Source: an uncultured Lachnospiraceae bacterium
GTDB taxonomy: Bacteria; Bacillota; Clostridia; Lachnospirales; Lachnospiraceae
Reading direction: 5' to 3'
Assembly (NCBI GenBank): GCA_910585295.1
Contig: CAJUDE010000045.1
Coordinates: 1 to 64,000 of the forward strand
Length of the DNA: 64,000 bases
Position 1 is the first letter of the stretch, and each line of letters starts with the position of its first letter. Shown here piece by piece: positions 24,083 to 32,189 of this stretch. A program made the translations under genes and the position numbers. Below the pieces are notes generated by a model, which worked only from the letters and a program-made list of their open reading frames with translations, was not told the DNA's origin and did not search any database.

Positions 24083-24991
24083 ATGAATAATAATACAAAG
24101 TTTAACCGTTCTTCTGCGTATAAAATCATATCCGTTGCAGCGATTACGATTATTGCAATTGCATTTGCGTTCCCGCTGTACTGGATTATTACAGGTTCCT
24201 TTAAGACATCTACCGCCATCAATGCCACAACGCCGCAGTGGTGGCCCCAGGAATGGGTGATGGACAATTATGAGAAACTGTTCAGCAGGCAGGTGGCTCC
24301 CCTTTGGGAACTCCATATCCCATTTACTGGGATTAGCTTATCCGGCCCAGAAATGCCGGCGGCGCTGCGTTGGCTGGTAAATACGGTATTTATGGCAGTG
24401 GCGTCCATGGTACTTACCTGTTTTACTTCCGCTATGGCTGGGTATGCGCTGGCAAAGAAACGTTTTGTAGGGCGTGCCGTAGTGTTTTCATTGATTGTAT
24501 GCGCAATGGCGCTGCCAAAGCAGGTAATCTTAATTCCATTGCTGCGTGAAATGTCTTCTTTGGAACTTTACAATACCATTTGGGCAGTGATTTTCCCAAT
24601 TGTGGGCTGGCCGTTTGGCGTATTTTTGATGAAGCAGTTTGCAGAGGGGATTCCAGGGGAAATGATGGAAGCGGCAAGGATTGACGGCGCTGGGGAATGG
24701 AAGACGTTCTATACTATTGCGCTCCCTTTGATTAAGCCTGGAATTGGAGCGTTGGCAATCTTTACATTTATCAATTCCTGGAATGACTATTTTATGCAGT
24801 TGATTATGTTAAGCAGCACAGATACTTTGACGATTTCCCTTGGCATTGCCAAGCTGCAGGCGGAGAATGCGACAGATTTTGGCTTGATTATGGCGGGCGC
24901 GTCATTGGCGGCAATCCCAATTATTATCGTTTTCTTGGTATTCCAGAAATATTTTACAAAAGGGATTACCATGGGCGCGGTGAAAGGCTAA
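24083..24991 (+). CDS. Sugar ABC transporter permease, MalG-like
   Basis: A 302-residue permease with six predicted helices and the EAA loop EAARIDGAGEWKTFYTIALP. It starts 17 nt after the first permease behind GGGAGGGGG. Together with the binding protein and the first permease it completes the membrane part of a CUT1 importer, here most likely for sialic acid. The C terminus (YFTKGITMGAVKG) is typical of MalG-type subunits. Confidence 0.92.
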   Translation: MNNNTKFNRSSAYKIISVAAITIIAIAFAFPLYWIITGSFKTSTAINATTPQWWPQEWVMDNYEKLFSRQVAPLWELHIPFTGISLSGPEMPAALRWLVNTVFMAVASMVLTCFTSAMAGYALAKKRFVGRAVVFSLIVCAMALPKQVILIPLLREMSSLELYNTIWAVIFPIVGWPFGVFLMKQFAEGIPGEMMEAARIDGAGEWKTFYTIALPLIKPGIGALAIFTFINSWNDYFMQLIMLSSTDTLTISLGIAKLQAENATDFGLIMAGASLAAIPIIIVFLVFQKYFTKGITMGAVKG

Positions 24992-25052
24992 ATGCCTGGC
25001 AAGGCATAAACCGGGGAATGTTGCGGTTCCTGGGAGGATGGGAGGTGATAGG

Positions 25053-25505
25053 TTGATATACGCAGAATTAGCAAGCCTGGACCGTTATTATGGGTTGGGG
25101 GAATACCTGGATAAAGCGGTAGAGTACTTGTGCAGCCATTCTTTAGAGGGCCTTGCGCCTGGGCATTATGGCATAGATGGGGACTTTGTTTACCTGAATG
25201 TGTTTGAGTATGAGACAGTTCCAGAGGAGCAGGCTTTTTTCGAGGCCCATCAGAAATATGCGGATATCCATATGGCAGTCGCCGGGAAGGAAATTATGGG
25301 GGTTTCAGATATATCGAAAGTTACGGTGAAGTCATGGGAGCAGGAAAAAGACCTTATGGAAGTGGAAGGCGAAGTGGAGCATTACATGCATTTAGTTCCA
25401 GGGAAAGCGCTGATTACAATGCCGGAGGACGCCCATAAAGTGAAAATTGCGGCAGGGAAGCCCTCCAAAGTAAAGAAAGCAGTGGTAAAAGTGTATACAG
25501 GGTAA
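25053..25505 (+). CDS. YhcH/YjgK/YiaL family protein (NanQ-type anomerase)
   Basis: A 150-residue cupin-like protein. TTG 25053 is chosen over ATG 25038 because GGAGGTGAT precedes it and family members start at MI(Y/F). Motifs QKYADIHMAVAGKE and MPEDAHKVKIAAG supply histidines and glutamates for a metal site. Escherichia coli NanQ (YhcH) speeds sialic acid ring opening and anomer exchange, helping the lyase. The placement between transporter and nanA supports the same job here. Confidence 0.88.
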   Translation: MIYAELASLDRYYGLGEYLDKAVEYLCSHSLEGLAPGHYGIDGDFVYLNVFEYETVPEEQAFFEAHQKYADIHMAVAGKEIMGVSDISKVTVKSWEQEKDLMEVEGEVEHYMHLVPGKALITMPEDAHKVKIAAGKPSKVKKAVVKVYTG

Positions 25506-25546
25506 CGTTGACAATCAATTTGAACACTTCGAGGAGTGAGGGAAAG

Positions 25547-26464
25547 ATGAAAAATATAGAAAAATATCAAGGGATTATCCCGGCATTTTATGCATGTTAT
25601 GACAGCAATGGGAATGTAGACGGGGAACGTGTAGGGCTTTTGGCTAAGTACATGGTGGAAAAAGGGGTCAAAGGCGTCTACGTAGGGGGTTCTTCCGGGG
25701 AATGCATATACCAGACTGTTGCAGACAGGAAATTGACTTTGGAACGCGTGATGGATGCGGCTGAGGGGAAATTGACCGTAATCGCGCATGTTGCATGCAA
25801 CAATACGGCAGAGAGCCGGGAACTTGCCGCACATGCGGAAAGCCTTGGGGTAGATGCAATTGCCGCCATTCCGCCAATCTATTTCCATCTGCCGGAATAT
25901 GCCATTGCGGAATATTGGAATGATATTTCGGATGCGGCGCCAAATACGGATTTTGTAATCTATAATATTCCTCAGCTTGCAGGGGTTGCGCTGACAATGC
26001 CATTGTTTCGGGAGATGAAGAAGAACCCGCGGGTGGCGGCAGTGAAAAACAGCTCCATGCCGACCCAGGATATCCAGATGTTTAAGGCAGAAGGCGGGGA
26101 AGGGTTTGTAGTGTTCAACGGGCCCGATGAGCAGTTGGTTTCCGGGCTTGCGATGGGGGCGGACGGAGGCATTGGCGGCACTTATGGGGTAATGCCAGAG
26201 CTTTACTTAAAGATAGAAGCGCTGGTGAAGGCAGGGAATTTTGAGGAAGCCAGAAAAGTGCAGTATGCTGCAAATGAAATTATTTATGCAATGTGTGGGT
26301 GCCGTGGGAACCTTTACGGGGTAATCAAAGAGATCTTAAAAATCCGTGAAGGGATCGACATTGGGAGCGTCCGCAAACCGTTGCCTGCCCTGGTTCCAGA
26401 AGATATGGAACAGGTGAAGAAATGCGCGGGCATGATAGGGGAAGCAATCAAAAAGTTTTGCTAA
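25547..26464 (+). CDS. nanA: N-acetylneuraminate lyase
   Basis: A 305-residue TIM-barrel aldolase of the DapA/NanA family, splitting Neu5Ac to ManNAc and pyruvate. It shows the pyruvate-binding GGSSGE (47-52), catalytic Tyr139 in IYNIP and Schiff-base Lys167 in AAVKNSS. ATG 25547 follows a purine-rich site (GAGGAGTGAGGG); the frame also extends upstream to 25508 without one. GGSSGE (rather than the DapA GTTGE) and the neighbours support the NanA rather than DapA role. Confidence 0.93.
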   Translation: MKNIEKYQGIIPAFYACYDSNGNVDGERVGLLAKYMVEKGVKGVYVGGSSGECIYQTVADRKLTLERVMDAAEGKLTVIAHVACNNTAESRELAAHAESLGVDAIAAIPPIYFHLPEYAIAEYWNDISDAAPNTDFVIYNIPQLAGVALTMPLFREMKKNPRVAAVKNSSMPTQDIQMFKAEGGEGFVVFNGPDEQLVSGLAMGADGGIGGTYGVMPELYLKIEALVKAGNFEEARKVQYAANEIIYAMCGCRGNLYGVIKEILKIREGIDIGSVRKPLPALVPEDMEQVKKCAGMIGEAIKKFC

Positions 26465-26555
26465 TGGGTTAAAATAAGTTTTACATGGTTGCGCACAGGA
26501 TGCTTGATAAGACGTCCTGTGCGCATCTGAGAATCTGGAAATGGAGGGAATGTAA

Positions 26556-27254
26556 GTGAAAAAAGAAGAGATTTTTGATAGGATAAAAGGGAAAGTGATC
26601 GTGTCCTGCCAGGCAGTGCCGGGGGAGCCTCTGTATGTAGAGGAAAAGTCTATTATGTATTTGATGGCAAGGGCGGCAAAGCAGGCTGGCGCCCCAGCCA
26701 TACGGACCAGCAGCATACGCGACGTAATTGCCATTAAGGAGGAGACAGGGCTTCCAGTAATTGGCCTGGTGAAAGTCCAGTATGATGGGTTTGAGAGTTA
26801 TATCACCCCGACCATGAAAGAGGTGGACGGCTTAGTTGCAGCCGGGTCTGATGTAATCGCCCTGGATTGTACAGAACAGAAGCGTGGGGATGGAAGGCAT
26901 GTCAGTGAATTTATAAAGGAAGTGCGTGAAAAATACCCTGAGGCTGTGCTGATGGCAGATATCTCCACTTATGAAGAAGGGGTGAATGCCTGGAAGCTTG
27001 GGGTTGACCTAGTGGGGACTACCATGAGCGGCTATACCTCTTACACGCCAAAACTCCCAGGACCGGATTATGAATTGGTGCGAAAACTGGTGGAGGCCCT
27101 TGATATCCCCGTAATTGGCGAGGGAAGGGTACACAGCCCAGAGCAAGCCGTGGAGATGCTGGACGCAGGGGCTTTTGCAGTTGTGGTAGGCGGGGCGATC
27201 ACAAGGCCGCTGGAAATTGCCCAGCGTTTTATCAAGGCAGTGGAAGGAAGGTAA
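26556..27254 (+). CDS. nanE: N-acetylmannosamine-6-phosphate 2-epimerase
   Basis: A 232-residue TIM barrel converting ManNAc-6-P to GlcNAc-6-P. The family segments GLVKVQYDGFESYITPT, DVIALDCTEQKR, ADISTYEEG, GTTMSGYTSYT and GEGRVHSPEQA are present, with the catalytic lysine in LVKV. It starts at GTG behind GGAGGGA. It links NanA and the ROK kinase to NagA and NagB on the other strand, so the two arms form one pathway. Confidence 0.95.
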   Translation: MKKEEIFDRIKGKVIVSCQAVPGEPLYVEEKSIMYLMARAAKQAGAPAIRTSSIRDVIAIKEETGLPVIGLVKVQYDGFESYITPTMKEVDGLVAAGSDVIALDCTEQKRGDGRHVSEFIKEVREKYPEAVLMADISTYEEGVNAWKLGVDLVGTTMSGYTSYTPKLPGPDYELVRKLVEALDIPVIGEGRVHSPEQAVEMLDAGAFAVVVGGAITRPLEIAQRFIKAVEGR

Positions 27255-27257
27255 AGG

Positions 27258-27905
27258 ATGCAAAAACACATTGTATGCTTTGGCGATTCCAATACCCATG
27301 GCTATTGTGCAGAAACCGACGGGCGTTTTGACGAGGGCCATCGGTGGACCCGCCTGCTCCAAAAGAGCCTGGGGGAAGGTTTCCTTATTATAGAAGAGGG
27401 GTTAAGCGGTCGGACCACATGTTTCCAAGACCCGATTCACGAAGGGCTTTCTGGGATTGAGTATATGTATCCCTGCCTGATGAGCCATGAGCCAGTGGAT
27501 TTGCTTGTGGTTATGCTTGGGACAAACGACACAAAGGAACGGTTCGGCTCTTCCGCAGCCTGCATTGCCCTGGGGTTAAAGCGGCTTTTGGCTAAGGCGG
27601 TTGCGGTTACGGACTGCTGGCGGGGCGGCAGGGCAAATATCCTGGTTGTTACGCCGCAAAATATACACAGGGATTATATCCATACAGAGATTGCGAAAAC
27701 TATGGGGAATGGATGCGCCGAGAAATCAGAAATGCTTGCAGAAGAATTTGAGAAAATTGCAGAATCTATGGGCTTCCATTATCTGGATGCGAATAATGTG
27801 ATTGCAGCCGAGCCAAACCATATTGACTATATGCACCTGACTGCAGAAGGGCATAGGCAGTTAGCGGAGGCTTTAGGGCGTAAAATCAGGGAAATTTTAG
27901 CTTAA
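27258..27905 (+). CDS. SGNH/GDSL hydrolase, possible sialate O-acetylesterase
   Basis: A 215-residue cytoplasmic SGNH hydrolase: block I FGDSNTHG with nucleophile Ser11, block III GTND (88-91) and a C-terminal DYMHLTAEGH supplying Asp and His. It begins 3 nt after nanE, so it belongs to the nan operon. Removal of O-acetyl groups from imported sialic acids would fit, because O-acetylation hinders NanA, but the substrate is inferred from context. It lacks a signal peptide, so it would act after import. Confidence 0.85.
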   Translation: MQKHIVCFGDSNTHGYCAETDGRFDEGHRWTRLLQKSLGEGFLIIEEGLSGRTTCFQDPIHEGLSGIEYMYPCLMSHEPVDLLVVMLGTNDTKERFGSSAACIALGLKRLLAKAVAVTDCWRGGRANILVVTPQNIHRDYIHTEIAKTMGNGCAEKSEMLAEEFEKIAESMGFHYLDANNVIAAEPNHIDYMHLTAEGHRQLAEALGRKIREILA

Positions 27906-27934
27906 AAGCTTCTGACATGTCCCTTTGGCAATGG

Positions 27935-28042
27935 GGCTTGCCGCCAAGACCAAGTATTTTGTAGGATGGTGGCTTGCTGCTAAACCCGAGCATTTTGTAG
28001 GATAGGGGTTTATTGCCAAACCTGAGCATTTTTGGTAAGATA
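27935..28042. repeat. Three 36-bp tandem repeats
   Basis: Units begin at 27935, 27971 and 28007 with GGCTTGC/GGTTTAT and contain a GAGCATTTTGTAGGATA-like core. They have diverged and are contiguous, lying between the SGNH hydrolase stop and the RBS of the MIF-like gene. The multiple-of-three period keeps a frame open on the minus strand, which is not taken as a gene. Confidence 0.75.
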
Positions 28043-28087
28043 TAGGAAGAAGCAACAAGAAACCAAGGAACAATAAGGAGGGGCAAA

Positions 28088-28432
28088 ATGCCATTTATTA
28101 ATTCCAGAGTAAGCGTGCCAATGTCAGAGGCGCAAAAGGAGTCTTTAAAACAGAAGTTGGGCGAGGCAATCTCAATTATCCCAGGGAAAACAGAAAGTTG
28201 GCTGATGATTGAATTTGCTGATGGGTGCGAGATGTATTTCCAGGGAGACGCCAGCCAGCCAATTGCTTTTGTTGAGGTGAAAGTGTTTGGGACTTTTTCA
28301 GATGAAACTGCGGATAAATTCACGGAAGCTGTATGTGGGCTATATGAGTCAGAACTGCAGATTAACAAAGACCATGTGTATGTCAAATATGAAGAAGTGG
28401 GCAAATGGGGTTGGAACGGGAAGAATTTCTAA
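28088..28432 (+). CDS. MIF-like tautomerase
   Basis: A 114-residue protein resembling macrophage migration inhibitory factor rather than the short 4-OT tautomerases. The initiator Met precedes Pro2, the catalytic proline of the superfamily, in MPFINSRV. The tail HVYVKYEEVGKWGWNGKNF parallels the MIF ending (VYINYYDM...VGWNNSTF). MIF-fold trimers tautomerise phenylpyruvate-type keto acids; the bacterial role is unclear. AAGGAGG precedes the ATG, and an intrinsic terminator follows at once, so the gene is monocistronic. Confidence 0.88.
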   Translation: MPFINSRVSVPMSEAQKESLKQKLGEAISIIPGKTESWLMIEFADGCEMYFQGDASQPIAFVEVKVFGTFSDETADKFTEAVCGLYESELQINKDHVYVKYEEVGKWGWNGKNF

Positions 28433-28449
28433 AGCATGTTTCAATAAGG

Positions 28450-28476
28450 GCCATAGCGAAAAGCTATGGCTCTTTT
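28450..28476 (+). terminator. Terminator of the MIF-like gene
   Basis: GCCATAGC (28450-28457) pairs with GCTATGGC (28463-28470) over a GAAAA loop and is followed by TCTTTT. Confidence 0.82.
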
Positions 28477-28605
28477 CCCTTAGTAGGTATCCGAAGGAAC
28501 TATCTAATAGCGGGACAAGTCGCAATCCCTCCTACATGGTTGTGTAAATTTCCAGTTTAAATTTTTTACCCCACCTTTTGACATCCGAATCCTACTAAGG
28601 GAAAA
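28473..28605. mobile_element. Half copy of the MITE-like element, flanked by 15-bp inverted repeats
   Basis: Positions 28501-28591 align without gaps to 11271-11361, the right arm of the element at 11 kb, with 80 of 91 bases identical by my count. The left arm is absent. The block is bracketed by a perfect 15-bp inverted repeat (28473-28487 with 28591-28605, TTTTCCCTTAGTAGG and complement), so the whole can fold as a stem-loop. It fills most of the gap between the MIF-like gene and the convergent DUF4190 gene. Confidence 0.75.
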
Positions 28606-28622
28606 ACAATGGTCGCGCTTGA

Positions 28623-29033
28623 TTAAAGCCCAATGTCTTGCATTTGGTGCACATATTCCCGCATAATCTCTTCGTAAAGCCCGGAACTCTGGAGGTAATT
28701 GCCCCATATGGTCAGTATAATAAACAAAATCAGGGCAATAGAAGAGCAGACAATGCCTGCAATTGCCATTCCTTTTGCATTCCCTTTTTGGATTTGCAGT
28801 ATGCCAAGGACAATGGAAACCACGGCAAGAGGGATGCAGGTACACCAAAGGCAGCAGGTAATCAGCGCAATTATGCCGCAAACCATAGACGCTATCCCAA
28901 ACCCCGAACTAGGCTGGGTATAATTGTTGTTTTGGTAATTTTGCTGTGAGCCATAGTTTTGCTGTTGGTTATATTCTGGCTGCGGTTGTTTTTCAAATGG
29001 ACCGTTTTCAAACATGTTATTGTCGTCACCCAT
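28623..29033 (-). CDS. DUF4190 domain membrane protein
   Basis: A 136-residue protein. The N-terminal about 55 residues are hydrophilic, rich in Gln, Asn and Tyr (PQPEYNQQQNYGSQQNY). Two hydrophobic helices follow (IASMVCGIIALITCCLWC..., IAGIVCSSIALILFIILTI), the DUF4190 layout, and then a short acidic tail. ATG 29033 is chosen over an upstream ATG because GAGGAGGA lies before it. Function is unknown; relatives are small two-helix proteins with low-complexity heads. The upstream 236 nt hold no other gene. Confidence 0.82.
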   Translation of the reverse strand: MGDDNNMFENGPFEKQPQPEYNQQQNYGSQQNYQNNNYTQPSSGFGIASMVCGIIALITCCLWCTCIPLAVVSIVLGILQIQKGNAKGMAIAGIVCSSIALILFIILTIWGNYLQSSGLYEEIMREYVHQMQDIGL

Positions 29034-29269
29034 GGGAAATCCTCCTCTTAATGCTGTATCAAACTCTTTTTTTATTATAACAGACCTGGTTTTGCAATAC
29101 AAGGAAAATTTAGGCGCCCAAGCTTTTTTGGCAGGAGCCAAACCCAAGGTAGCAGATTCTTTCTTGATTTCTTAAAAGAACCCCTTTTTATTCATGGAAA
29201 ATAGTTGTATAATAGGAAAATGTAGCGAAAAATCCTGCAAGGCAGGCCAAGAGAAAGGAGAAAGGAACC

Positions 29270-29434
29270 ATGGATATGGATATCAAGGAGGAAGAGCTGA
29301 AGGAGCTGTTTGAAGTTTCTAAGCGGAAATTGGAAGAGGGGTTTCGGGCAAAAGACCTGGGCGCCATCCACGACGCAGCCATCGGCTTGTCCGAGATAGC
29401 ATATATGCTGGACTTTTTTAATGTTGAAATATAA
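29270..29434 (+). CDS. Small hypothetical protein, 54 aa
   Basis: An acidic helical peptide starting MDMDIKEEELKELFEVSKRK and continuing AIHDAAIGLSEIAYMLDFF. The site GGAGAAAGGA lies a few bases before the ATG, and a TATAAT at 29208-29213 could be its -10. It ends 42 nt before gltX and may share its transcript. No family is recognised, but the RBS and the amphipathic, compositionally protein-like sequence argue that it is expressed. Confidence 0.6.
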   Translation: MDMDIKEEELKELFEVSKRKLEEGFRAKDLGAIHDAAIGLSEIAYMLDFFNVEI

Positions 29435-29476
29435 ATTGCTTGATGCAAGGACATATAGAATAAGGAGATTATAAAC

Positions 29477-30937
29477 ATGAGTAAAGTAAGAACAAGGTAT
29501 GCGCCAAGCCCTACCGGGAAAATGCATGTGGGGAACCTGCGTTCCGCATTATATGAATTTCTGATTGCAAAACATGCGGGCGGGGATTTTATGCTTCGGA
29601 TTGAAGATACAGACCAGGAACGCTTTGTGGAAGGGGCTACAGAAATTATTTACCGCACCCTGGATAAGGCTGGGCTTAGGCATGACGAGGGCCCGGACAA
29701 AGACGGCGGGTTTGGGCCTTACGTGCAGAGCGAGCGCATGAAGACTGGGATTTATATGGAATATGCAAAGGAACTGGTGGAAAAAGGGGAGGCATATTAC
29801 TGCTTTTGTGATAAAGAACGCCTGGATTCTTTAAAGACAGAGATTGTGGAAGGCAAAGAAATTATGATGTATGACAAGCGCTGCCTGTCCCTGACAAAGG
29901 AAGAAGTAGAACAGAACCTTGCGGCAGGCAAGCCTTTTGTCATCCGCCAGAATATCCCAAGGGAAGGGACAACCACATTCCATGACGAGCTGTATGGCGA
30001 TATCACGGTAGAAAATGCACAACTGGATGATATGGTGCTTATAAAATCCGATGGGTACCCTACCTATAATTTTGCCAATGTGGTGGACGACCATACCATG
30101 CACATTACCCATGTGGTCAGGGGGAATGAATATCTGTCCTCATCCCCAAAATATCAGAGGCTTTACGATGCCTTTGGATGGGAGTCCCCAGTCTATATCC
30201 ATTTGCCATTAATTACGGATGAAAACCACAAGAAGCTTTCTAAACGCAGCGGCCACGCTTCCTTTGAGGACTTGTTAGAGCAGGGGTTTGTCACAGAGGC
30301 GGTAGTGAATTATATTGCCCTCCTTGGATGGAGCCCAGAGGAGAACCGGGAAATTTTTTCACTAGAAGAATTGATAGAAAAATTTGACTACCGCAGGATC
30401 AGCAAATCCCCGGCGGTATTTGACATGGTGAAGTTAAAATGGATGAATGGGGAATATTTCAAGGCAATGGAGTTTGGCAAATTTTATGGGATGGCAGAGC
30501 CTTATTTGAAGGAAGCTGTCCATAAGGGCTATGATTTAGAAAAAATTGCGGCTATGGTAAAGACCAGGATTGAAATTTTGCCAGATATTGCGGAGCATGT
30601 GGATTTCTTTGAAGCTGTGCCGGACTATGAGGTTTCCATGTATGCGCACAAAAAGATGAAAACCACGCCGGAATCCTCGTTGGAGGTGCTTCGGGAGCTT
30701 CTCCCTATTTTGGAGGCGCAGGAGGACTATTCCAATGACGCGCTGTATGCGTGCCTATGCAGGTATGTGGAAGAAAAAGGCTGCAAGAACGGTTATGTCA
30801 TGTGGCCGGTGAGGACTGCAGTTTCCGGCAAGCAGATGACGCCTGGCGGCGCCACGGAGCTTATGGAGGTGCTTGGCAAAGAAGAGACTGTGGCAAGGGT
30901 GCGCGCGGCAATTGTTAAATTAGAAAAGGGACTCTAA
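29477..30937 (+). CDS. gltX: Glutamyl-tRNA synthetase
   Basis: A 486-residue class I synthetase charging tRNA-Glu (and, if non-discriminating, tRNA-Gln). The HIGH-type motif is PSPTGKMHVGN (10-20) and the KMSKS-type motif is KKLSKR (252-257). Catalytic core and C-terminal anticodon-binding helical domain are complete, ending RVRAAIVKLEKGL. AAGGAG precedes the ATG. I looked for a T-box leader and saw none. Confidence 0.97.
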   Translation: MSKVRTRYAPSPTGKMHVGNLRSALYEFLIAKHAGGDFMLRIEDTDQERFVEGATEIIYRTLDKAGLRHDEGPDKDGGFGPYVQSERMKTGIYMEYAKELVEKGEAYYCFCDKERLDSLKTEIVEGKEIMMYDKRCLSLTKEEVEQNLAAGKPFVIRQNIPREGTTTFHDELYGDITVENAQLDDMVLIKSDGYPTYNFANVVDDHTMHITHVVRGNEYLSSSPKYQRLYDAFGWESPVYIHLPLITDENHKKLSKRSGHASFEDLLEQGFVTEAVVNYIALLGWSPEENREIFSLEELIEKFDYRRISKSPAVFDMVKLKWMNGEYFKAMEFGKFYGMAEPYLKEAVHKGYDLEKIAAMVKTRIEILPDIAEHVDFFEAVPDYEVSMYAHKKMKTTPESSLEVLRELLPILEAQEDYSNDALYACLCRYVEEKGCKNGYVMWPVRTAVSGKQMTPGGATELMEVLGKEETVARVRAAIVKLEKGL

Positions 30938-31029
30938 TATATTATTCCAGCGCGAGAGTCCGGCAGCCGCAGGCGGAGAATCCTGCACAGCAGGATTCCT
31001 TGTCCTGTGGTTTTATGGAGGCTATACAA

Positions 31030-32124
31030 ATGAGCAAACAAAGGATATCCTGGATTGATGTAGCGAAAGGCATAGGGATGATTGCTATTGTGCTAGGGCA
31101 TGGATCCAATGGTGTGTTAAGATGTGTCTGCCTGTCATTTAACAGCGTTATTTTTTTTGTTCTAGCGGGGCTGACATTTTGCAGAAAATCAGAAGCTGAA
31201 AGCACATTTGTCTGTTTTGACGATGGCAGGGATTTTAAAACTTTTTTGCGAAGCTCTTTTAAAACATTAGCAGTCCCGTATTTATTCTGGGGGCTTATAA
31301 GCATTTTTGTTTATTTCTTTTTTGGGAGGCTGACGGCGAACAAACTGAATATGGATCAATCCCATTTTGAAATCCTGCCGAACCTTATTTTTTTGTTATA
31401 TGGAAATTCAGACACTGGATATTTTGAATGGAACAGGCCTTTATGGTTTTTGCCCTGTTTGTTGGTAGTGGAGCTGCTATGGTTTTTGGCATTAAAAATA
31501 TCCGTAAACCGCAATGCGGCCGGGGGCAAAAAATGGGGGATATATGTAACCGCCATGCTTCTGTCAGTTTCCAATATGGCGTTTATCTCTTTTAGCGGAT
31601 ATAAATTTATTTTGCCTTTTGAGATGGAAACGGCAATTAGCATGATGTTCTTTTTTGGCATTGGGCTGATTCTCAGGGATGGGGCGTTTTTGGGGTTTGT
31701 GAAGAAACATGTTTTAGAAAAGAAAAAGGTGTGGCAGTATCTATGCATTTTATGCGGCGCAGGGCTTACCATTGCTTTGGCAGCTGCCAATGGGCTGACA
31801 GATACCAGGTCGGATCAATTTGTAAATCTCCCCATTTATTTTGTCAATGCGTTATGCGCATGCTTTACGGTTCTTTTGCTAGCCAAGGTTGCCCCTTGCA
31901 GCCCAATCCTGGAATATATGGGGCAAAAGACAATGGCCATTTTAGTTATGCATAAATTCCCGGTTATGTTTGTAAGAGTATTTCTCCCTCAGGTAGATAA
32001 AAAAATATCAGAAGGGAATCTCTTGTACGAGCTATTGGTATGCGCGTTTGCAATCGGAAGCTGCCTTATTGTTGAAAAGGTTATAAGCATGGTGGCGCCG
32101 CAGGTATTTGGAAAGGGCAGGTGA
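31030..32124 (+). CDS. Membrane acyltransferase (acyltransferase 3 family)
   Basis: A 364-residue integral membrane protein with about ten helices. It begins RISWIDVAKGIGMIAIVLGHG, the conserved first helix of acyltransferase 3/OafA/WecH-type enzymes, with the essential histidine in LGHG. Such enzymes O-acetylate sugars, glycans or lipids. GGAGG lies 9 nt before ATG 31030; a frame from 31000 lacks a site. A hairpin (GAATCCTG/CAGGATTC) lies between gltX and this gene. Substrate unknown. Confidence 0.87.
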   Translation: MSKQRISWIDVAKGIGMIAIVLGHGSNGVLRCVCLSFNSVIFFVLAGLTFCRKSEAESTFVCFDDGRDFKTFLRSSFKTLAVPYLFWGLISIFVYFFFGRLTANKLNMDQSHFEILPNLIFLLYGNSDTGYFEWNRPLWFLPCLLVVELLWFLALKISVNRNAAGGKKWGIYVTAMLLSVSNMAFISFSGYKFILPFEMETAISMMFFFGIGLILRDGAFLGFVKKHVLEKKKVWQYLCILCGAGLTIALAAANGLTDTRSDQFVNLPIYFVNALCACFTVLLLAKVAPCSPILEYMGQKTMAILVMHKFPVMFVRVFLPQVDKKISEGNLLYELLVCAFAIGSCLIVEKVISMVAPQVFGKGR

Positions 32125-32189
32125 AGCTGCCTGGTACACAAAGCATGTTTGCGCAGTGCGAAAATACATGAATGGAGGAAGTTTGCAAT

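Noticed and set aside
27886..28404. Minus-strand frame with repeated 12-13 residue units opposite the MIF-like gene
   Set aside because: The repetition comes from the 36-bp DNA repeats and the rest is antisense to a recognisable gene.
29034..29476. T-box leader for gltX
   Set aside because: No GGGTGGAACCGCG-like antiterminator motif or terminator pair was seen; the space holds a small ORF instead.
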